NCBI RefSeq assembly: GCF_001723175.1
Contig: NC_064651.1
Coordinates: 3,348,001 to 3,412,000 of the forward strand
Reading direction: 5' to 3'
Source: Penicillium oxalicum
Taxonomy: Eukaryota; Ascomycota; Eurotiomycetes; Eurotiales; Aspergillaceae
Length of the DNA: 64,000 nucleotides
A program made the position numbers and the translations under genes. Shown one piece after another: positions 34,516 to 46,300 of this stretch (the stretch's first letter is position 1; each line of letters begins with the position of its first letter). The notes under the pieces were generated by a model. That model had not been told where the DNA came from. It saw only the letters and a list, made by a program, of their open reading frames with translations, and ran no database searches.

Positions 34516-34538
34516 GGGGGGGGGGGGGGGGGGGGGGG
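34516..34538. repeat. Poly-G run (23 G) in the CP2-like gene's 3' region
   Basis: Uninterrupted run of 23 G on the + strand, 40 bp beyond the stop of the minus-strand CP2-like gene. The transcript would carry a C23 tract in its 3' UTR if that UTR reaches this far. Confidence 0.85.
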
Positions 34539-34578
34539 AGATCAGTTGACAATGACAGGCAGAAAGGAGCCGTTCAGC

Positions 34579-37019
34579 CTAGTACGTCAACTTGATCTCC
34601 ACGGGAGTATCGGGCGACCAGTTTGTGCCCTCGTTGCCGGGGGCAGGGGATTCTGAGATGTCAACGATCATGTCCTGTCCTTCCGGTAGCTCCCGCACAA
34701 CATCATCGTCGACCATGATCCGTAATCCATTTTGGTTGACGTGCAGGATCCGTACGATCCGAGACGGATCCAGGTGGTTTTTCTCAGAAATCTTTTTCAT
34801 CAAGTCCCGCACTGTGCGCTCGGAGAGATAGATGGCGCGGTAATAATCAGGCTGCTCGTCGTTACTGGTGAAGCGCACGTAAAAGCATGCAACTGCGGGA
34901 CGAGTTAGTAGGTGTCAAACCAGGGCGGGGGAGAACGGCAGTGCTCTCGGAATCATCACTTACTAGGCTTTTGCGGGCGCTCCACAGGTGGACGGTAAGT
35001 CGGGTCAATGTCGACCGCCTCGATGAACCCAGTCGAGATAGAGGAAGTGCTGTTCGCTACTCGCGGAACCGTGGTCGGGGTCTTGGTGTCCTTCCAAGCG
35101 GCCATCTTGCTCTCGTGTATCTGGGGTGAGTTGACGGAGATGTTGCTGCTCGTAGGAGACAGGATCAAGGACTCCATAGACTGAGAGGCACCCGTGTTCT
35201 GTCGGCTGAGAGTTTCTAACTTGATGGATTCACTGTCCGTGGGCAGTCGGACGGGGAACAGGTCGGGGTCGTCTTCCTCGTCACCACGGAGGGCAAGAAC
35301 ACTCATGGTCCGAGTTGATGAGAACATGTCCTGCATCATGACCAACTTCGCCTGCAAATCGTCTTCAAGAGACATTTTCTCTGGTTGGCCGTCTTGCGAG
35401 CTCATGGACCATGTGCGCTTGTGCTTGATCGTCTTGGATCGATCGGACATCTTGACATTCGCGGTAGCATTGCTTCCACGCTTGCGTTTGCCGAAGCCAC
35501 CACCCATCTCCGCTTGGGCGATCTGTTGCTTTAACTTCTCGATGGTTTTCTTGACGTGCGCTACGTCGTTGGACAGCTTTCGTTCAGCACCATGGTCACG
35601 GAAAAGCTTGACTTTGCAGTAGCAGACCTCTGCCTCGCGAGGACTGTCCGATTCATCGGTGGGGGTCAAGAGCTCAGTCTTGGCGCAGAGTCTCACCGGA
35701 ATGCCCTTGACTCCCTTGGAGTGGCTGAAGTCAGTGGACAAGAAGTTGAACCGAACAGGGATCGAACAGTCGGGTGTTCCCGTCGTGGGGTTGGCCGTCC
35801 AGGTCACGCAGAATCCGTCAAAGGAAGTGTGTTCCACGGAAATTTGGCGGTGCTTGTGGTCGTCGCCGCCTTGGTGGGAATCCACGTATTCCACTGCTAA
35901 GAGTTTCCCTCCCCGTTGATGGGACTCGCTCATGCCACGGCCCTCTTTCCATAACTGCCAACAGGCTGCCGGCTTGGAACGTTGCTCTTCCTCCTCAAAA
36001 GACACCCGTACGTAGGTTCGGTACTGAAGTGGCTCAGAGCCCATCATGGGAGGGTTCGAATCCATGACGGTGAGATTATATGCTTGACCTTTGTTCAGGT
36101 AAGAGATGGGAACTTCTCTTGGATGCTTCACCATGGCAGTAGGCGCTCTTAGAGACACATTGAAACGGAATCTATGCCACGAAAAGAGTGCGGGGAAAAA
36201 GGTCAGTGGACTGGGCAACGGAATGGTCATCAGGGCGGGGACCACCTACTTCTCTCCATCAGCATAGCTCACATTCAGTGCCCCCGAATACTCTGTTGAG
36301 GCGGATATGATGGATGTCTGATCAATCGGTAAGCTGTGAATCGAGGTGCCGTCCACAGACTCGTCCATGGCTTCAAACGAGTCTCGATGCAGGAAAGCGC
36401 TTGGCGCAAAGGTTTGCTGCTGAACATATGGATGCATGTCGGGCACGTGTTGGGCCAGATATTGCTGGTTAAAGTGATTTATTGTCGGAGGTCCATGGTG
36501 TTGGCCCATGGGCATGGAGTGTGAGAGGGAGAGGGGAGTGATCATGTTTAATCCGGCAGTCGGTGTGTGTAAATCGCCTGCCTGGTTATGGAAGATGGCG
36601 CCCATGCCACCCGAATTGGGCGTGAAGAAACCCGGGTGCTGCCCAGCGAGAGACATCATATTCATAGAGTTAGGGTCGATCCACGAGGGAGTGAAGTTCA
36701 AATCATGAAGATTGCGAGGCGTCCTCTCGCTGGGAAACTTGAGCTCGTGTTCTTCAATTTTCATGTCATGGTGCTCCATAGGTCTGGTGTCGTAATTTGC
36801 TGGATCAGTTTCGAGCCTCGGACTGGCATAACAATGGGCTGCATACCTGTCCGAGACCATCGGATCTCCTGCTCCGGGAGGGAAATTGCCGTGCGACGCA
36901 TTTGTTTGGCTTGCCCGCCGGGGAACAATATCGGCAAATGTGGTTTGGAAGCGACTGATGAACTCGTCATCAGGCTTTTGGGTGTTGTTGCTAGAGTATT
37001 TGAGGGCATTGTCAGTCAC
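34579..37019 (-). CDS. CP2/Grainyhead-like transcription factor
   Basis: Exons 37019-36250, 36171-34964 and 34892-34579 cover 763 codons; the start is unresolved. The N-terminal third is Met/Asn/Gln/His-rich and probably disordered. The CP2 DNA-binding domain begins around YADGEKFRFNVSLRAPTAMV and includes PISYLNKGQAYNLTV, YRTYVRVSF and IPVRFNFLSTDFSHSKGVKG. It is followed by a basic stretch (GFGKRKRGS) and a disordered region. The C-terminal RTVRDLMKKISEK ... IRILHV-type segment resembles the ubiquitin-like dimerisation region of Grainyhead proteins. In fungi, grainyhead-like factors are linked to cell-wall remodelling and development. The frame at 37019 opens with GTG and has a stop upstream, so a short upstream exon is likely (for example ATG AAA TCC TCG ACC at about 37123, joined at about 37027). 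The gene lies alone between two long gene-poor tracts. Confidence 0.85.
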
Positions 37020-38450
37020 TGTCTTGAGAAAGTTTTCAAGTTGGGTGGGAGGTTTGCAAATTTCGAGACCGGATGAGAGTCACGGTCGAGGATTTCATCT
37101 CGGTGGTTGCGAGATTGACGAGGCAAAGAGATCTGGAGACCCACCGGTTGCGGAACATTATTGCAAAAGTATCTACAGGAGCTCTGCGCCAAAAGATACG
37201 CGGCTCCAAGGAAGAAATGGGGAGAGAAAAGATCAGAGGACAGTTCACGGCAATCCCATCTGAGATCGGCTTCTAAACAAGAACCACTGGATGCGCGTTG
37301 TTGAAGCGATCCTTGAAAGGTGTCGAGCGAGGCGGCTCTCCGCAGTTCCAAAATGAGGCGCAGGCGCTTAGTCGATCGAGCTGGTCACGATCCTGCGCGT
37401 CGCTATATTGTTGGACCAAAGGGACTGATCAAGGTCGGCGAACCCAGTTGATGCTAATCGCTCGAGGGTGGAAAATGCACACACAATTTCCGATCTCGTC
37501 CGGCGTGCAATGCGCGATTTTGTGGTTTTCGAGGCTCAAGGGAAGAACGGCGCTAAGGCTCGGGTTGGCACCAAAGGTGATTTCAGAGCCTTTGCCGAGA
37601 CAGCTGGTCTAGTGTCGAGAGGGGGGATCAGATGAGGCTTCGGGGTCGGAGAGGTTCGATATCGGCGTTGAGAGTGCGAAGAAGCAACGGATCTAAAAAA
37701 AATTCGATGCTGGATGAGAGTGACTAAGGGCCCCTTTTTTATTTGAGGCGTGAGAAATGCTGAAGAGGCGAGGGGTGGAGGGAGGGGTGGGGACGTATGA
37801 CGACCAGGTTAGGAAGCGAAAAGAAATGGAGAAATAAATCCAAAGCAGACGGAGAATGGTGGTAGAGACGGTACGGTCTTTGCAGCCCTCCAATGATGAT
37901 GATTTGTAGTATGGTAGGTACCAGCCGACATGAACCGAGCCACGAAAGCTGCAGACGTGGTAGGGGAGATCGGAGGGAAGGAAGAGACGCGCGAAGGGAG
38001 GAAGAGGAGGAGGGGGTTTAACGTGGAAAAGACTGGAGACTCGAGAGTGGAAATAGTTCGGGGACAGTTGGGGAATTGTGGTTGGATCACTGGGATCTGT
38101 ATGGAGTAAGTGAGTAGTTTAGATGGACCAGATGGAGACACGGATTGGATGTATGGTCAGCGGTGGTAAACGTAAGGAAGAGGGGGTCAACTGAGAAGAG
38201 AGCTTAGTTTTGTGTCTGCTTCTGGCGATGAGTTGATAAATAGGAATTAATACAATTAGAAAGAGAGAGAGAGGGCACGCGCAAGAGGGAGAGAGAGGGA
38301 GCGTGTGAGGGAGAAAGGACAATGGGCTAGATGGAAAACGGAAATAAAAAATCAAAGAAAATAAAAAAGAAAGATGGAAATGAAAAAAAAATTGAAAACC
38401 GAAAACGGAAAAATGAAGTGAAATAAAAAAAAGGGTGCGAGGCTACGAGC
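37020..38450 (-). promoter_or_regulatory. Probable long 5' leader and promoter of the CP2-like gene
   Basis: On the minus strand the block at about 38170-38450 is strongly pyrimidine-rich, as is common near fungal transcription starts. The next 1.1 kb down to 37020 has several ATG-initiated short frames in the transcript sense (for example 37036-37248), so a leader with upstream ORFs and possibly a non-coding exon is likely. This is inference from composition. Confidence 0.4.
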
Positions 38451-39913
38451 TGATTGAAGGGTAAGATGCGTAGACGGTCTGAACGGGATGAGTGGGACGG
38501 AGTAGGTATGGAGAATAGGAAACAATAGATGTGGTATAAGTCATAGTAATGAATAATGGAGAAAGATCATAAGCCGTTCAGGGCAAAGGAAGCGTGGAAA
38601 AGAGGAAACGCGAAAAGAAGATTATTCAGAAGGCCGAAAATCAAAGAAATGCGCAATAAGGATCTCCCAGATGATCACTAGATCAATTTGATTTTTTTAC
38701 AGACTAGCCAGGGCGAGATCTCTGTTTCGGGAGATTTCCCTCGTTGGTCCAGGGTAATGGCGAGATCCGCTCAATACGCCGTGAAGGAGACGACCCGTAA
38801 GAAGAAGCACAAGAGGGCTCGAGTCGCGGTGGATTGAAAATTACCAGCTCCACTGACTGTAAATACGGCATCGTGACGGATCCACCGGAAACATTGAATC
38901 TTCACCATTGGTCTCAGACGTTCCTGAATTCCCAACTCCAGGATGGTGTCTCTTTTTTTTTTTTTTTTTAATCGATATGCGCGACAGTAGGTTAATCCTC
39001 CGGTCTTGAGCTTTACCAGTCATGGGTTTCTGACTCCATCAAGCGGCAGACAGCTTGCGTCATGGGAGAATGCCATTCTATTCTCGCGGCGGGAATCTAT
39101 TCCCTCCGTGCAGCAGAAAGATGACTCGAACGAGAGATTGCATCTCAACCGAGCAGTGCACAGAGCCTAAATCATTTTACCAAAAACAATTTGGTTAGAA
39201 AACATAATTTCCTACGACCGGGGGCTAGTCTGGAAAGGACAGTCGAGTTAGGCTGGAGCATATGGAAGCATGTGCATATGTAGCATGAGGTGGACATGGA
39301 ATAGTAAAGGGTTGAGAGGAATTTGAAATTAGCAAAAATCGATAAAATCTGGGTCGACGGAAAGGGAAAGGAAGGGAGACCGGACCGTGTATTGTCGTTT
39401 TCATCGTCTGGGTCTGGAACCCGAGAACGAGCGCGAGCCGACAGACATCTTACATTGAAGTACTATTCTCAATGCACAGTGGTACACTCGTACCGTTCCC
39501 TACACGACTCAGACTGGGGTATACCGCCTGAAGCGTACACTCGTGCAATGCATAGTTGTGTACGGCGTAGTACACTAGATAGAGTCTGGACATATTCATC
39601 CCCATCCATACATAGATAATTGTACTGTATGAGTCCTTCACTGACCCTGTTTTTCCCATACCTGCAAAGAGGAGCTCATCCCTTCCATCTCCAGATTGAG
39701 ATAGCATGAATGCATCGTATCCTCTGCCATTCGACGTGCTATCTGGACGATCCATCTATTCCCGCGGTCATCTCAGTCATCTCACACACCTGGCGTCAGA
39801 TTACTTTAACATATGCAGACAGCCCATTTTCGCTTTAGAATTGGCGCATCAGGCGGGATGATATCGCCCCCAGGGCCCATACAATCTACGCCCAGCTGAT
39901 CAACTAGAGCCAA

Positions 39914-40310
39914 TCACCCTAGTCGGACCTCTGGGAGGGGGAGGCTCCAATGGAAAGTCCTGTGGCAGTCTCTGGCGTGGCTTTTTTTTAAGACCGTCGA
40001 GACAAGATGTACTGTAGTGGACTGGATCAGAGCAGTTGTGTTTGGGGGGCTCCCCAGAAATCTTAGGGACGCTTTGCACCAGACGGATGCACTCCGACCG
40101 AACCAATCTGCTGGATTCCAGACTGACCCCTCCCTTCGTATCTCTCCCCACTCTCGCCACACCTTGCCAACGGTCGCACCTAAGGCTGGCTGGGGACATT
40201 CCACATGAGGATCGTATGATGTCAACAATTGATAGGCGACATGTTCTAGGAACATGTTGCACTCCACTGCGGAATACTCGGCGAGCATCTGTGGTGGAAA
40301 TTCAACAAAC
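39914..40310 (-). other. Weakly protein-like open frame in tract B
   Basis: A minus-strand frame with KVFVEFPPQMLAEYSAVEC, NMFLEHVAYQLLTSYDPHVE and GKVWREWGEIRREGSVWNPA. The first ATG in frame is at MLAEYS. The composition resembles real protein but I recognise no family. Splice-like signals could surround it, but no full gene model could be built. Confidence 0.2.
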
Positions 40311-41947
40311 ACTTTGGGCGCCAACTGATGCCAAAAGCGTATATACCACCCACAAGGTCAATGGCTCCTTTGCAGGCTACTACTGTACTACCGTTCTAAT
40401 TGTACAGATCACACTACAGTACCTATGTTCCTCACAGGAGAGTATAGAGAGTTAAGGATACCGTACCTTCGTAGGTTAAGAGGTGAGCTACGAGTCGTCT
40501 CGAATTTCAACGTCTTTGCAACCATACATTAAGAATCCATCCTCGGTCGTCCATGGCTGACGAAGCACATATTACTGCCAACCTAAGACCTCCCCTTCTG
40601 TAAATGCTGCTGGGCCGATGTGATAGTCTTGAGCCACAGATTGGTCAGACTTGCCACCGATAGGTAGCAGCGCGTGGCGGGTGATACTAGTATGCATGGA
40701 TGGAACTATCGGCAACTGATTACAATGTTCATCTGTATGTGACTCAAAGTGGTGGCCTAGTCGGGGTAAGTCAAGGGCCTAATCACAATTTCATCAACTG
40801 ACTCCAAATCCCCAAATCCAGCGAGTTTCGCCTTCAAATGAGAGAGTGAGGGAGAAAGAGGCGTGCGTATGTGTGGCTATCTTATGCCTAAGGAGTCAAG
40901 GAGACCCATGCAACAGTACCTCCTATCAGAGCCTGTGTGGCCGTGCTCCGTATGTCGTTTGTGATAGGTGGTAACAGGGACCGAGGGAGGCTTGTGAGTC
41001 GTTGACGCGTGCACGGTGCGGGTCAATGACCTCCGTTTTGGTTCCTCCATTTGTATTGAAAGGATTAGACTGACTAAGTTTCCGGCAATCTCCAGAAGGA
41101 GGTGGGCACGGGTTGTCTTCTAGCGCTGAATTGACATTGCGCAACCTGTGCCCCTCCCATCATCCCCCCACTTCACTCCACTCTAACCCTTTTCAGATGA
41201 CACTATCGGGATCCATTTCAATGTACATTTTTGGTAACCCCAAAATATCTTGAGACTAATTCATTTACAGTCGGAGCCCGCTCACCGCTTGTGGAGAGGT
41301 CACTCGAACATGCTGTCATACATTACTATGTTACTACCTACTGGGGCCTGCTACATCAGAATCGGTGCACATACGTACTTTTTTTCTTTTCACTATAGGG
41401 TTTTGTTATCCACCAGAACCCAATCCCGACCGTGTATAAATCAGAATCAACACAAAAATGGTAATCATCCATGTGGTGAGCTAACGAGCGCACCGCAGGG
41501 GCGGGACTTGGGTGGTTAGTCATCACTAATGGAGATCCATTCTTGCTCCGCAAGCAACGAGTAATATCGAGCCATGAGCACTCATAGCATTCTATAGCAG
41601 TTGTGGGTGTAGAAAACCTTAACAGATCCACGAGACAACAGAGTTCACAGATGACTCTAATACCTACAGTGGCTGAAGGGGGTATAAAATGCACAATCGG
41701 AAATATCCTCCGCGATCGTCAAGCCATATCGTTCTGTTAAGCCACGATGATCCAAACCACACCACTGGATGCTGGATGCTGGATGTTGGGTAGCGATATA
41801 ATGTATGTTTCAAGGAATACAGTATTACGGTGTTCCCAAGAGAGAAGAAAGGAAAAGAGAAAGAGAAAGAAAAAAAAAAAAGAAGGCTTCTCCGAGGCGT
41901 TGTCAAGCTGATATTATTGCAGGTTCACAGCTTTGAATCAAGTACAA

Positions 41948-42220
41948 ATGGTGAGCTCTTTGACAAGGGAACATCGAGACACTATTGCGTTCGACGACCT
42001 TCCAAACACCATCAAGCGAGTCGTAGAGACGGCATACCGTGAATCACTGCATGTGCAAAACGTGCGCCATTGCTGGCTCTCACGAGGCCACCGTTTCTTC
42101 AGGGCTCCCGGTTCGATTTCCGGACCTCTTGGTATTCAAAGTAAAATTCACGCGGGGTATGTATGTCAGGTATTATCTCACATTACCATACGGACAGGAT
42201 GGAACAACATGAGAATTTGA
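41948..42220 (+). other. Weakly protein-like open frame in tract B
   Basis: A plus-strand frame beginning MVSSLTREHRDTIAFDDLPN, then TIKRVVETAYRESLHVQNVR. The pattern DDLP...IKRVVETAYRESL loosely recalls the C-terminal part of fungal MFS drug transporters, but no membrane segment remains and the frame ends soon after. At best it is a relic; this is speculative. Confidence 0.15.
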
Positions 42221-43301
42221 CATGCTTCCGTGCTGATCATTGCTGGCTTCACAACCCGCCAATCATAATCACGCATATGGCATTGACCCGGTCGGACACA
42301 CTTTCAGGAAATAATACAGTACCGGATGCATACCGGTTCCGTACGTGTGTACACATACCCGAAGCTTCCTCGACGCGCACGGTATCAAGACGCACCAAAT
42401 GCCGGGCTTGCGAGCCCCACATTCTGCTACGTAGCGTATTGACAGTTTGATAGAACAACGGCAATGCGAAGGGCCACAGTCGATGATATCTCGAATTGTG
42501 TAGATTTAGCTACCAGTGCCAGCTGGCCACTGGCCCAGCAACATCAGAGACGGAAAGTGTAAACTGACAAAAGAGTCGTTTTCCACCTGGACCGTCTCAT
42601 TCTATTGCGTCTGACCCAATGCGATGAAGGGGTTGCTATCATCGATTGTCATTGTCATGATAGTAGACTTTTCTGTGAAAGCCGCTTGTGGCGTCAATGC
42701 GCGCTATTCTCTGGCGCGACATTGCGCATGACATTTACTGGATCCATCACTGGACAGTTTGCTGGATATGACAACTCTGTGAAGTCGATCAGCAACTCAA
42801 CCTACAAAGCCCACCGGCATCAGAATCTTGCGCTCGGGCGAGGAACTGTGTCGTCTGAGGAAACTGCAGTCTTGATCCACCTAAAAAGGGTCATCTCAGA
42901 TTTTGATGTGTTGATTCGTCGGCTGCTCCCACCGCGCCGGATGCAACCAAAGGTCTGGTAGGGATAGAGTTGGAGAAAACTAGAGAAAAACAACGTCCCT
43001 TTCCCCAAGGAGAATGTTCGGGACAAGGGGCCAGAGAGGAGGCAGATAGATCAAGGGCGAGATGGGTTGGGGGGCTTAGAAAGAAAGAGAGAGAGGGGGG
43101 GAGGGAGGGAGAGAGGAGGGAAAGTGAAAGGGGAACCGCTAGTGAGCATGGTAAAAAAAAACACTGGGCAGGCATGTCATTTTATCGTTCATTGACCATC
43201 GTTCAAGGGAAAAGAACTTTCGGCGATCTTATAATCCCGAAGAACTAAAAACGACCAGTTTGCCACACTGCACGTCAGAACGTTGGTAATTCAGGAGCAA
43301 A

Positions 43302-43315
43302 CCCCCCCCCCCCCC
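43302..43315. repeat. Poly-C run (14 C)
   Basis: Uninterrupted run of 14 C read on the + strand in gene-poor tract B. Confidence 0.85.
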
Positions 43316-46300
43316 ATGTGGCGCGTACGGTACGTTCTACACACGTATATGTGAATTATCATGTACCAAATTATCCCCTTTTCGGCTTTGAGGACTCGCT
43401 TACTGTATGTGGTCACAGCCTCATGGGCAGAGACGGTGGTAGGGCTTTCCGAAGAGCCGCAAGAGGCAGAACTTCGGCCTCCTTGGCTGAACCCTCATGC
43501 CGTCGAGGCTAACATGGGCCGGGCTCATCACTAGTTACTACTACAAGGGCTCGTCCTCTGCCTCACTATAGTGGCTATCGACCCAAAGAGATTATTTGGC
43601 GCTCGTTCGCAGCGACAAAGATAGAAAAGGACAAAAAAAAGATTCCTCCTTCCCAACGTTGTCAATCCAAACACCGGAAAATGGGCTTGAACGGATGCTC
43701 CCTTCAATTCAGTATGTAGGATGTAGTAGAGAATCGCTCCTCTTGGTGCCCCACACATGATATTTGGGAGCCACGTCTAGACCGACACAGAGGGAGTACA
43801 GGCTGACACCAGCTCTGGCAACGTCCATATTGACTGTACTTACCTGAGTAAGAGGCAATTTACAAGCATATGACAGCCACAGTCAGCTAGCGGCATCCAT
43901 GCACCAGCACCCCTGGACGTCAGCTTCAAAGCACTAGACCAATTGATGAATTCTACACCTTGTTCAATGGATGCAAAATTACAGCTGCCGTCAAGAGCAT
44001 ACACCATCCACTTACATATCTTCCACCTTCCTTCCGACATCAAGTCCAGAAAGCAATGCAAGACTTTCCTATTTGGTTCCCTCTATCTGACTGTGGCTCA
44101 AGGTTGTATAAGCAAGAATGATCCATTAAACGCAAGACCCGAGCAAATTCTTTTTAAAAGAGATCAGCCCCGTATAATCCTTTGTTCTGCGAGGTTTTCA
44201 CTCGCGGATATCGATTCTCGCCCGCATTCGGATCAATGAAACGGAGAATTGAAGACACAACACCGGGAAAATACACAGGGCTCTCTCACGTATACCCAGG
44301 ATGATCAGATAATGTTCCCTTGGTCCCGTTCCACGAAGATTGCGGATGCATTATATTCAACATATGTCTCATTGATCATTGCAGCGATCCCATTCCTTCC
44401 ATTTCGAGGTTCAATCAACCGAACCGACCTAAGGCCTCCTTCCTAGAGTCTACCTCAGGTAGACAGATGAACTATATACCTCCTACCCACAGTCAAAGCA
44501 GCACACTCGATGAATTGACCCCTGGGTGATAGATATCCCCGTATGTGCTATATCAGATTAGCCGTCGAAAGTCTACTATCGGTCCACCCAACTCATGATT
44601 GAAAAGTCGGGTAAGATACCCTACCTACCCAAGGAGAGTATTGCGTGCCTCAGGTTATTCTTGGATTATTCAGCCGGGTGTGTCCCGCATATGGATGCAG
44701 TGAGAGACGCTCGATACCTAAGGAACGGCCAGATCGCTCCCTTTCGGGTTCCTTCTCCGGAGGAATCAAATGTAACAAGTCGAGAATGCCCACATGGAGA
44801 GTCCCCAATGGTTGACCCACGTCCCACTCTCCGCGGAGCATGCTACGAGATGCGCCGATGGATTGCCAGACTGGACGGTCCAATGGACAATTCGTATCAC
44901 CAGCAACGCACGGGGCAGCTCGGATCCTAGGATGGGCTTTTTGTATTGACGTCATGAATATTTGGCTGTGGGGCCTGGGGCCGGGGATGTACTTTACCAA
45001 GTACATACAGTAGCATGCATTTAGGCGCCGCCGGGGAGGGCATTGTTGAGAAAGGCGGATACTCTCGGGGAGTAGGATCCATAAGGATAGGTTGAGGTTC
45101 TTGCGAAGGGGATTAGAAATATAGTCAAAGCCCGGAGAGAGAGAGAGAGCGAAAAGAAAATCAAATAAAGGTGGAGCAGTGGTGTGCTCATGTACTGTGT
45201 ATCTCGGGTAACTAAGTTGTAAGATGCTTCGGGATCTGGAAAATATGTTTCGAGTTTGTATTTTTACTTTAATTTTATCATTCAAGTGCGTGGTGTGGTG
45301 TGTTCAGCATCGATTGCTCTCAATTGCTCATAGATACGTGTGTTCCAGTATTTTCAAGGATACAACCGTTCCTTGCGAGTCAAGACTCAGAGTATGTGAG
45401 TACGATACAGAGTATGCATTCAAAGCATGTTCAGGTCCAGGGTTACTGTAACAGTGGACAGGACTCGTCCTGGAGAATATTTGATTACTCCGGCACTCGG
45501 TGGAGACCCGGTGGGGAGGGGAAACATTCGAGAAGTGGTACAGCAAAGGACTCAAGTTTGGATGCAAAACCGCAGTTGACGTCGAACAGCTCGTGGGGTT
45601 CGGCTCTGTAGGCAACGGCATTTACTCGGCAGTAATGGCATCACGGTCAATGTCTCTCAGTGGTGTTGTAATGATGCATTGCCGCGGAGTCTCGTCGGAG
45701 TTGTTTTTTTCATTCTCTAGACTTTACCATGGTGGGCTTTCAGTCCCGTGTCCTGTGCACCGTGGCTGATGGAAAAGTCTTGAACCTTACAGTAGCCCCC
45801 TCTGGTGAATCATAGCTGGGTGAATATTAACGTTCCAAAACAAAAATAGAAATTCAACGTGTGGTCAGCAAATCGTCAAAAACAAATGTCCCTCCTTTGT
45901 GTTAGGCTTCCCCATCGCCATCGACGATCCGCCCCAAGTCTCAAAATGGAGCGATTGTCGGACCTGACAAGCAAGTAAACGGCAAGTGATCGTCCTGCGG
46001 ATATATGAACCGACAATAATAGCAGCAAGAACAAGCTGTATGAGACAAATGTTCCTCGGACCACTTTGTTAGGGTTCCTGAATATTTCCATGTGTATGTG
46101 CTTGAGGAAATTTAAAGCAAAAGAGGGTTTTCCCTAGAACCTGGTAATCACGGTGTAGATCGATCCTCCCGTCCCTCTCATTCATGATCCATGACTCTCC
46201 AGTTAAAATTCCTCCCGAGATGCTGGTACTCCCAGGGTCGAATGATCACCCGATGATGTGAATTTGCGTTTCAATGAGGATGCATTTGATTCAAAATCAT

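Larger units (their letters stand above)
26139..34578. other. Gene-poor tract A (8.4 kb)
   Basis: No recognisable gene, tRNA or transposon was found on either strand. Open frames are short and lack family motifs; one weakly protein-like frame (about 32280-32625, minus) is listed separately. The tract contains ten copies of the 7-mer TACWGTA, mostly in 29.5-31.3 kb, and two 23-bp G runs (30545-30567 and 34516-34538). Base composition does not look like heavily RIP-mutated repeat DNA. The last few hundred bases before 34579 are probably the 3' UTR of the CP2-like gene. Confidence 0.5.

Noticed and set aside
42110..42125. tRNA B-box-like GGTTCGATTTC, and similar GGTTCAA strings at 26870 and 48790
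   Set aside because: No matching A box or foldable cloverleaf could be placed at the right distance; no tRNA is called.
42340..42347. ACCGGTT resembling the Grainyhead consensus AACCGGTT, upstream of the CP2-like gene
   Set aside because: Incomplete match, more than 5 kb from the gene, and a similar string occurs inside the DNA ligase coding region, so autoregulation is not supported.
44650..45285. 211-codon minus-strand open frame in tract B
   Set aside because: Composition is that of translated non-coding DNA (Arg, Ser, Pro and Leu patches), with no motif or splice support.
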